The notes under the pieces are model-generated. The model did no database searches, was not told the origin of the DNA, and worked only from the letters and a program-made list of their open reading frames with translations. A DNA stretch of 64,000 bases from positions 5,037,001 through 5,101,000 of the forward strand of contig NC_065573.1 in NCBI RefSeq assembly GCF_937616625.2. Direction: 5' to 3'. Position numbers and translations under genes: made by a program. This stretch comes from Mercurialis annua (lineage: Eukaryota; Streptophyta; Magnoliopsida; Malpighiales; Euphorbiaceae). Positions 56,130-64,000 of this stretch are shown piece after piece (the stretch's first letter is position 1; each line of letters begins with the position of its first letter).

Positions 56130-56936
56130 GTGGTATCAGAGCTGCTTGTAATTTGATTAATTAGATTCTGAGTATATATGTGGTATATGCTTATTGTATG
56201 TTCTGTTTTGAAAAGGGGTTGTTTTTCGAAACTGTTTTGAAGGAATTATAATTCGTTGTAAGTATACATAAAACATTTATGTGATTGATTGTATGAAAAA
56301 CAGTATGAAGAATTAATTTGATTAATCGTTTAATGTGATTAAAACTTCGAATATACTGTTCTAAATTAATATTATGCTTTAATTTGATTAAAGGTTTCGT
56401 AGTATTAATTTTCATACGAATTGATAAGAAAAGGGGAAACAGATTAATAAAACTGTTTTTGAATAGGATTAGTAAACTGTTTATGAAACTGTTTTAATTC
56501 TATTAGGAAACCTGTTTTTGAATAGGATTAGTAAACTGTTTGTGAAACTGGTTTTAATTCTATTAGTAATTCTGTTTTGAATAGGATTAGGAAACTGTTT
56601 GTGAAACTGGTTTTAATTCTATTAGTAATTCTGTTTTGAATAGGATTAGTAAATTGTTTGTGAAACTGTTTTTAATTCTATTAGTAAAACTGTATTTGAT
56701 TATGTTGTGAACATAATTTATTAAACTGCTGTGCTATATTTCGCTATGAGCTGAATTAAAGAAACTGTTGTTATTTAAGTGTTAAATAAATTGTTTCTGA
56801 TCAGTTTTTAAGATGCAGTAATTAGGGATTTGGGGTTATTTTAATCTGTTTCGAACATATTAAAATAGACCGTAATCAATTAAGATTATTGATTTCGGAT
56901 AAAGAAATTTTAATTCTGTTAAGTGTAACATGTGAG
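56130..56936 (+). mobile_element. Copia body C, truncated leader
   Basis: Primer site (tggtatcagagc at 56131), leader with the 59-bp repeats (56455-56692), then collinear with bodies A and B up to taacatgtgag. There it stops and chromovirus pol begins. No copia coding sequence and no closing LTR follow. Confidence 0.9.
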
Positions 56937-58855
56937 GCGAGCTTTGAGAAGCTCAAAGAGATTTTGACTACAGCTCATGTATTAGCTTTGCCATCTGGCA
57001 TTGAGGGGTTCATTGTGTATTGTGATGCTTCTCATATCGGTTTGGGTTGTGTGTTGATGCAACATGGTAATGTGATTGCCTATGCTTCTCGCCAGCTGAA
57101 GAAGAATGAGGTGAATTATCCTACTCATGATCTGGAGTTAGCAGCTGTGGTTTTTGCTTTCAAGATTTGGAGGCACTATTTGTACGGTGCTACTTGCGAG
57201 ATCTTTACTGATCATAAGAGTCTGAAGTACATCTTTGATCAGCGTGAGTTGAATTTGAGGAAGCGGAGATGGTTGGAGTTACTGAAAGACTACGATTGTT
57301 CTATTCAGTTCCATCCGGGTAAGGCTAATGTGGTAGCCGATGCGTTGAGTCGCAAGTCTTCGGGCATTTTGGCCCATATTTTTGAGGTTGGGCGGAGACC
57401 CATGGTTCGTGAGTGGCATAGTTTGTTAGCTTCGGGATACGGATTTCAGGTTTCGCAGAGAGGTTGTTTGTTGGCACAGTTGCAGGTGCAACCGGTTTTG
57501 ATGGATAGAATCAAAGCTTCACAAGTTGAGGATCCATAATTGAAACAAATTATGGATGAGATCCATTTGGATGGAAATTCTGAGTTTGTTCTGGCGGATG
57601 GAGTTCTCAGGTACGATTCTCGACTGTGTGTTCCGCATTCGGATGGTTTGAGAGACCAGATTCTGGAGGAAGCGCACAAGTCAGCTTACAGTGTTCATCT
57701 GGGTTGTAACAAGATGTATCATGATCTCAAGTGTACGTAATGGTGGAGCAGAATGAAAAAGGATGTTGCAGAGTTTGTGTCTAAGTGTTTGACTTGCCAG
57801 CAGGTGAAGTTAGAGCATCAGAGACCGTTTGGATATTTGTAACCGCTACCTATTCCAGAGTGGAAATGGGAGCGAATCGCTATGGATTTTATGGTTGGTT
57901 TGCCACGTACCCGACAGGGGTATGATTCGATTTGGGTGATAGTTGACCGTTTGACCAAGTCAGCTCACTTCTTACCGATCAAGGTTACTTATCAGGCTTC
58001 GAAATTGGCACAGTTGTACATCGATTGGATTATGAGTCTCTATGGTGTACCAGTGTCGATAGTTTCGGACAGAGGTTCAGTTTTCACCTCTCGGTTTTGG
58101 AAGGCGATGCAGGAATCTTTGGGTTCGAGGTTGGATTTTAGTACTGCTTTCCATCCTCAGACTGACGATCAGTCTGAGAAGACTATTCAGACTTTGGAGG
58201 ACATGCTCAGGATGTGTGTTCTGGATTTTCAGGATAGCTGGGATACTCATTTGCCTTTGATTGAGTTTTCCTACAACAACAGTTACCATGCTAGTATCGA
58301 GATGGCACCTTGTGAGGCTTTGTACGGGCACAAGTGTCGATCTCCTATCTGTTGGAAGGAGGTTGGCGAGCGTAAGCTCTCGAGAGCAGAGATTATTAAG
58401 ATTACCTCAGAGAAGGTACCGTTGATCAAGCGGAGATTGGAGACAGCTTTTAGTCGGCATAAGAATTATGCTGATCCGAAGAGGAAAGACATTGAGTTTT
58501 GGGTTGGAAATTTCGTGTTTCTTTAGGTTTCGCCTATGAAGGGCGTTGTGCGTTTTGGTGTTAAGGGGAAGTTAGCACCGATGTATGTTGGTCCGTACGA
58601 GATCATTGAGCATATTTTAGCAGTGGCGTACAAGTTGGCGTTGCCACCAGATATGTCGTTGGTTCACCCAGTGTTTCACATTTCCATGTTGCGGAAGTGT
58701 ATTTCTGATCCTTCTCACGTGATAATACCGCAGAGTGGTGAGATTGAACATGAGTTATCTTATGAGGAGCAGCCTGTGGAGATTGTTGAAACGCAGGTTC
58801 GTAAGTTACGGAGCAAGGAGATTCCGATGGTCAAGGTTCTTTGGCGGAACCATTC
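56937..58855 (+). pseudogene. Tekay-like chromovirus pol fragment: RNase H, integrase, truncated chromodomain
   Basis: Begins in frame at the end of the RT region ([20 protein letters not shown]). RNase [35 protein letters not shown], [38 protein letters not shown]. Integrase zinc part (HLGCNKMYHD ... CLTCQQVK), core MDFMVGLPRTRQG, VSDRGSVFTSRFW, FHPQTDDQSEKTIQ. The C-terminus ends in a chromodomain start (VRKLRSKEIPMVKVLWRNHS) that is cut by the LTR at 58856. Stops at 57537, 57738, 57840 and 58524 break it. RT and everything upstream are missing. The chromodomain of this group is thought to guide integration to heterochromatin. Confidence 0.9.
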
Positions 58856-59451
58856 TGTCACGACCCATTTTCATGAATCGTGACCGGCGCTAGGGTATGG
58901 GTAATGTAGTACCAAAACCCGTAGCTAGCCTTTCGGTTAACATACAATTATAATAAACCTGCAAGAAAACCAATGCTCGGGGGAAACCGAGACTTCAACC
59001 TAATTCTAGCAGTTATAATATTCAACATTTAATATTATAAATACTCGTTCAACTACGAGTCTCCAATATGACATAAAAATAAACAGAGTAAACAGTATAA
59101 ACATGCCAAAGCAATATCTTCAGTCGGACCAATCCGACAAACAACTGTAATAAAAATAAAGACGTCTAGTCAACTACTGCGGTTTAAGAATAAAACAGTT
59201 TGATAGTTTTACTAAAATAAATGAACCTCCGAGAAAAGTAAATACGGAGATCATCGGACTCTCTTAGATCATAACCCTGGAAAAAATTGGGAAAACAACG
59301 GGGTCAGATATACTGAGATGAGTTTATACCACTATTTACATTTATCAAGTGGTAAACCATTAAAACCGTTTAAACATTTAATAACGATATTACGAATAAT
59401 AGTTGGAACCCTAATCCACAATTCTAAATAATAAACATAATCCAATAGGCC

Positions 59452-59580
59452 TGGTCCCGAGAGCTGAGCTACACCGAGTTACCACTGACCCCACTTTTAC
59501 CATATCCAGAGTCCCGAGAGCTGTGCTACACCGAGTTACTCTATTTGGTCCCGAGAGCTATTCTCACACCGAGTTACCAC
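59452..59580. repeat. Threefold short repeat inside the LTR
   Basis: Three copies of gtcccgagagct followed by a variable part and acaccgagttac, starting near 59455, 59511 and 59550. Its role is unknown; by place it lies in the 3' half of the LTR as read on the minus strand. Confidence 0.7.
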
Positions 59581-61868
59581 ATTTCCATAAATATCTTACC
59601 CAGATCATTACCGATGCGCACGCAGTCCTAATGATGCCCATTAGGTAGCATGTTCCAACTAAGAGATATAATATAAAACAGTTCGAAAAATACGTACAAT
59701 ATATATATTTAATATTAAAATAACAATTTACTTAATAAAGCGGTAAATAGTAAGTACAAACTCACTGCTTGCTAATCCACGTGATAACTCCTGGCAAGCA
59801 ACCTAAACTTGGTTCGCCTCAAAAGCACGAATGCTCAACGAGTCTAAACAAATATAAACCAATATTAAAAACATACCCTAACTCTAGGGAGTACTAGACA
59901 CCACATAGGACTAGCACAAACAACACGTCGGAATAAAACAATCCAGAGCAACACCAAAAATACCCAATAGGTAAAAACGCCCAATTAATACAAGTCTATT
60001 GAGTTCACGCTTAAAAATCCATTTAGAAAATATTATTTAAATAATCTTTAAATAATAATTAATTTTCAAGTAGTGGGTTAGCCGAGTTACCGATAACTAC
60101 CAAGCTACCTCACATGTCGGGCGACCCAAGTCTAACCCGACCCAAATATTTTATCAAAATTATAAATCATGGTTTATAATTATAAAATAGTAAGTTTGAT
60201 AAAATAATAATTGAATATTAAAACGGAACCTAATAGCTTAAAACACAAGTAACCAATAATTGTCGACAATTTACTTAACTAAAAAAAATTACGAAAAATA
60301 ATTAAAAGTTAAAACGTAAATTAGCCAAATTAGCATATCAAGCCAAAATTCTTAAAAACGATAATTACCCAAGTAATTATCCGATTAAAAGATAAAAAAA
60401 TATAAATATAATTATCAAAACAATTTAAATTATAATCCAAACTAATATTATTTTCAGATTTAAAATAATACTAACAATCAATAATTTAGCAATTAAAACA
60501 ATATTCGAAAGTTCTGTTTTAAAATCGGTATTTAATCAAATTTATAACCTTAGATTAAATATGAATAAATCAACCAATAATTTAAAAGAATATAAACAAT
60601 AATTATCAAATTTCACATAACCATAATCATTTATGAGTAACTAATTAAATTAATGAAGTATATGAATAGCCACACCATGAATGTCCATGCTGTCAGTTAC
60701 AATTCAAATCAAATAAGAAACCAATATCAAATGAAGAACCCAGCCATAACAACACAGTGACATTAAACAAAAACCAAACATCACACTTTATTATCAAATT
60801 ATTATCTCTAACTATCATCATTAAGCCAACATGAAATAATAACCAAAAGAAAGGACCCAAACTAACAACAATAACAAAAGGATTCACGGCCAGAATAAGA
60901 ACGAGAGCAACTGCCATCACGTTGGTTCAAACGTACGAGCCGAAATCAATCAATGTAACATGAACACTCTCAACGAGATCAAAGCCAAAAAAAACGATTC
61001 AGTTATCTAAGCATAACATATCAGTTTATAATCATCGAAACACCTGAAATATCAACAAGAATACACTCATGGTAGCCTAGGCATAATACGGCAACAACAA
61101 GGCTCAAAAACACGAAGCCAACTGATCATGAACAATGGAATTTCACGATCCAAGAGCAAAACAAAAAAAAACAACTAAGACACATGAGATTTTGATCTCA
61201 AACAATCGTGAATCACATCAGCAAAATAAGAACAAAACGGCAGCAAACAATCAAAGGGAGCACAGTCAACGATTAACAAAAACGGTGAATTGTAACCGCG
61301 ATTAAACGGATAGATTTTACATACTGAGTTGAGATTTAACGCCTTAGGATTGAAGAAGATAGGATTAACTAATGTAACGAAGAAACCAACCTCAGATCGA
61401 TGCTAAAACGAAAGAGATACGAGTTAAGAACGGAAATGACGATATCGAAAGAACAACGATGAAGAGAAGCCAACACTTACCGATTTCAACGCGATTGAAG
61501 GAATGAGGGCGCAAGATTTCAGAGAGTTAAAATGTATATGAGACGGCTAGGGTTTAGTGAAAACGAGTAACGGTTTTAAAAAGATCTATTTATTTAGAAA
61601 AAAGAAGAGAAAGCAATGCAGCATGCAGAGCTTGTACATGTTGCCTAGAACAAAATAAGAGTAGGTCTCATTTGATTTCTAGCGTGGGCCTTATATGGCC
61701 AAAACAAGTAAATTGCATGGGCTAAGTGCTTGGCCAAAACAAGTAAATATCATGGGCCAAATACATGGCCAAACAGATCCAACATCAAACCAAACATGAA
61801 TCGAATCACGACCGAATCAACGAACGACTCAAATAATTATCGAAAAGTTCAACGAAAAAAAACCCAAA

Positions 61869-61893
61869 ATAATAATAATAATAATAATAATAA
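61869..61893. repeat. (AAT)n microsatellite at the LTR start
   Basis: A run of aat/ata triplets about 16 bases inside the start of the minus-strand LTR. Confidence 0.9.
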
Positions 61894-61909
61894 AATAGGG
61901 GGTATTACA

Positions 61910-61926
61910 TTCTTCCCAACTTATTA
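61910..61926 (-). other. Polypurine tract of the minus-strand gypsy element
   Basis: Minus strand aataagttgggaagaa precedes tgtaatac. Just upstream (minus strand) is ttcgaagatgaattttt, the sequence usually found between pol and the LTR in this group. Confidence 0.7.
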
Positions 61927-64000
61927 AAAATTCATCTTCGAATTTAAAACAAAAGTAACTGATTCAAAATCTCGAGTGTCCACCACACGCCAAAGCGAAA
62001 ATTTCTGAGTTCAATAAATTGGTACCTCAAACGATTTTTCAAAATACAACACGTGTGAACGAATAAAAAATTTATTTCCAACCGGAAAATAATCAACACG
62101 CTAAACGAGATTTTTTAAAAAAAAACAAACATGCTGAAGTCTTAAAGATTAGTAAAACAATACTACAAGTGTAAAGACAAATCCAAAATTAAATTCGTAA
62201 TCTTACTAAGATAGACTCCAATACTACAAACCGAAAATCTACAAATACTCTCCACTGAAAATAATCTTACATTCCTTAACGCATATATACTATATCTCGT
62301 ATAGTGGTCACAATACCAATTACCTCAAATGAGAAAACTTAACAGCAAATCAAAATGCCATTCAGATCAAATGTGCTCTCACAAAATAACGGCTGAAAAC
62401 TGAACACCATTAGAATTTTTTCGGTTCAATCAACTAAGATTAGCTCGACAATACTATTATCTTCGCAAATCTAGACGTAAGAAAACATCAATTTTCAGGA
62501 ATACATAACTTAAACTTCTGATAATAAAAATTTTCCATCCTCAATTTTTTTTTCAATCACTATTACCTCGAAACCTACAGAAGATCAATAAGATCAGATC
62601 GCAAACAAATGATTTATGGTTATGCTCGAAACAAAATTTTCTAGAAAAACGCTTTCTGCAAACACAAAATATTTAATAATACCATCCGCCTATAATTTGA
62701 AATTACTAACATCTTCAGTTTAATTTTATTTTCAGCCGAAAATAATTAACCCGTTGAAAAATCCTTTTGTTCGTAAATGTATCAACATAATAAAATACTC
62801 TCAATTTGAAATCATAACCGAACCTTAATTTCAAAATAAATTCACAATTTTTTTATAAAATCGTTCATTTAGAAAAATCTTAAAATCCACTTTTAAATCA
62901 AAACTGGCAAGGTTTCATCATTTTTCAAAAGTTAAAATCCCACAAATAAAAATTCCTTTATTTACAAAAAATTCTCATATCGGTAACAAAACTTTTAAAC
63001 AGAAATTGAATCTGTAAATACAAAATTCCCTTTAAACCTTTCAGTGTAAATAAACACGCAGAGCATAACCAATTTCCATAAATCAAAACTCATCAAATAT
63101 TCAATACTCTAAGCTGACACAGTTGTTTAATCTGAACTCCATATTTTCCGCACTTAACGAGTACAACCTTATAATCATAGTCCTTCTTTATCAATTACGA
63201 ATACTCCAACAATATAGAATAAATCCTTATAATATAATTCCTCTTAAATCACTACCGTCATCACAGAGTATTTGTCTAGATACCAACCACATAAAAACCA
63301 TTTGAAAATTAATAACATTTTAGACACTATTTTCACAATATAACTCGCGAGTTTATAACAAAACATTTTTTTTGAAAAGTCTCACTGATAAAATCAATTT
63401 TACATAATTGTGCGTCAGGGTGATGACAGCTCTCATCTCCATAAAGTTGCATTCAACCCTAATAATTTAATGCTGTGATGAATGTTCTAAATGCATGTAT
63501 AAATTATTTATTTCTCTTTTAATTAGTGATCCTACTCAATGCTCAATGCAGTTTGCTATTCGCGGCATTTCAAATGCATGTTCATGACATGTCTGGGCAC
63601 AATTATGTGATATAAATATTTCACTTACTTTAACAAGTTAATATTTGAAATCAATTTTAATTAGAAATATTTTTCTAGACATTACACTCTGTGAGACGGG
63701 CACTCGTCCATCTTGACATATTTGCCCATTTCTATTATACTAGTCCACCAATTTGCATCGTCGTTAACGAAAATAACCTAAAATCATCAACGAAACTAAA
63801 ATTTACCTTACAACGAATTTTCCCTCAAATCGAATTGAAAATTTTCCAAAGGCATCAAACAACACGAACGCCTTCACAGCTCCACTATCAGTTTTGGTAT
63901 TTCACCGATCCACCTAATGAAAGATGCCAGTATATTACTACACTGGTCAACCTCGAACACAGTTTCCACATTCTTTTCCAGAATGTCAAAAGTCAAAAGA
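61927..64000 (-). mobile_element. Internal region of the minus-strand gypsy element, no coding seen
   Basis: Over 2 kb upstream of the polypurine tract with no reading frame of useful length on either strand and no integrase or chromodomain motif. It is A-rich on the plus strand. It is either a long untranslated 3' region, a non-autonomous element, or unrelated sequence beyond an unseen break. Confidence 0.5.

Larger units (their letters stand above)
34164..56936 (+). mobile_element. Tandem Ty1/copia array: LTR-body A-LTR-body B-LTR-body C (truncated)
   Basis: Three LTRs in the same direction separate two long internal regions and one truncated one. Neighbouring bodies share a single LTR, as expected from unequal recombination between LTRs or from integration of a multimer. 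The copia order (gag, protease, integrase, RT, RNase H) is clear in A and B. The finer lineage is not certain by eye. A, B and C differ at scattered bases, and each has its own disabling changes. Confidence 0.9.
58856..61909 (-). mobile_element. Ty3/gypsy LTR on the minus strand (3' LTR of a partial element)
   Basis: On the minus strand it starts tgtaatacccc and ends gggtcgtgaca, 3054 bp. It interrupts the chromovirus chromodomain at 58855; the five bases before it are cattc, and the partner copy is beyond the window. A fragment of the same family lies at 14583-15353, and the 3' end resembles the LTR at 11360-14440. The minus-strand orientation and the purine tract at 61910 make this the 3' LTR of an element that extends past 64000. 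Confidence 0.85.

Overview
The window is a piece of a plant nuclear genome, very probably a eudicot, made almost entirely of transposable elements. The sequence is AT-rich and holds plant-type LTR retrotransposons (Ty3/gypsy Tat lineage, Ty3/gypsy Tekay-like chromovirus, Ty1/copia), a non-autonomous CACTA transposon, small Mutator-like elements and long microsatellites. I see no intact host gene, no rRNA, no tRNA and no prokaryotic feature. The species cannot be named from the sequence alone.

Layout. (1) 1-8064 is a giant inverted repeat with no spacer, folding at 4842/4843. The arms have diverged. Both carry a fragment of an unrecognised basic protein gene and a mirrored Mutator-like MITE; only the left arm carries a 1.7 kb CACTA element. 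(2) 8065-11359 is AT-rich and gene-poor. (3) 11360-14440 is a 3.1 kb gypsy LTR without target duplication, followed by half a MITE and a fragment of a second LTR family (to 15353). (4) 15354-34163 is a Tat-lineage gypsy element (element 1, plus strand, heavily mutated) split by a younger, complete copy of the same family (element 2, minus strand, 23339-32988, 420 bp LTRs, target duplication catac). Both copies carry gag, protease, RT, RNase H, a second RNase H and integrase. Both also carry a three-exon gene on the opposite strand between integrase and the 3' LTR. Both share two short intron-like interruptions in pol. (5) 34164-56936 is a head-to-tail Ty1/copia array, LTR-body A-LTR-body B-LTR-truncated body C. 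Its middle and right LTRs have swollen to 6.4 and 3.5 kb because a ~965 bp block starting at the first base of the LTR is repeated in tandem. (6) 56937-58855 is the 3' part of a chromovirus pol, joined to copia body C at a 6-bp microhomology and cut in its chromodomain by (7) a minus-strand gypsy LTR (58856-61909), whose internal, apparently non-coding region runs off the window end.

Order of events that can be read: element 1 is older than element 2, because 2 splits 1 with a perfect TSD. The copia array entered the tail of element 1. A deletion or recombination later joined copia body C to the chromovirus and removed the copia right end and the 3' LTR of element 1. Every retroelement polyprotein here has stops or frameshifts, so none looks autonomous. 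The best preserved coding unit is the spliced antisense gene of element 2 (24190-26258). The observations most worth following are the two pol introns, the conserved antisense gene (and element 2 sitting exactly on its intron 1 donor in element 1), and the LTR-derived 965 bp tandem array.
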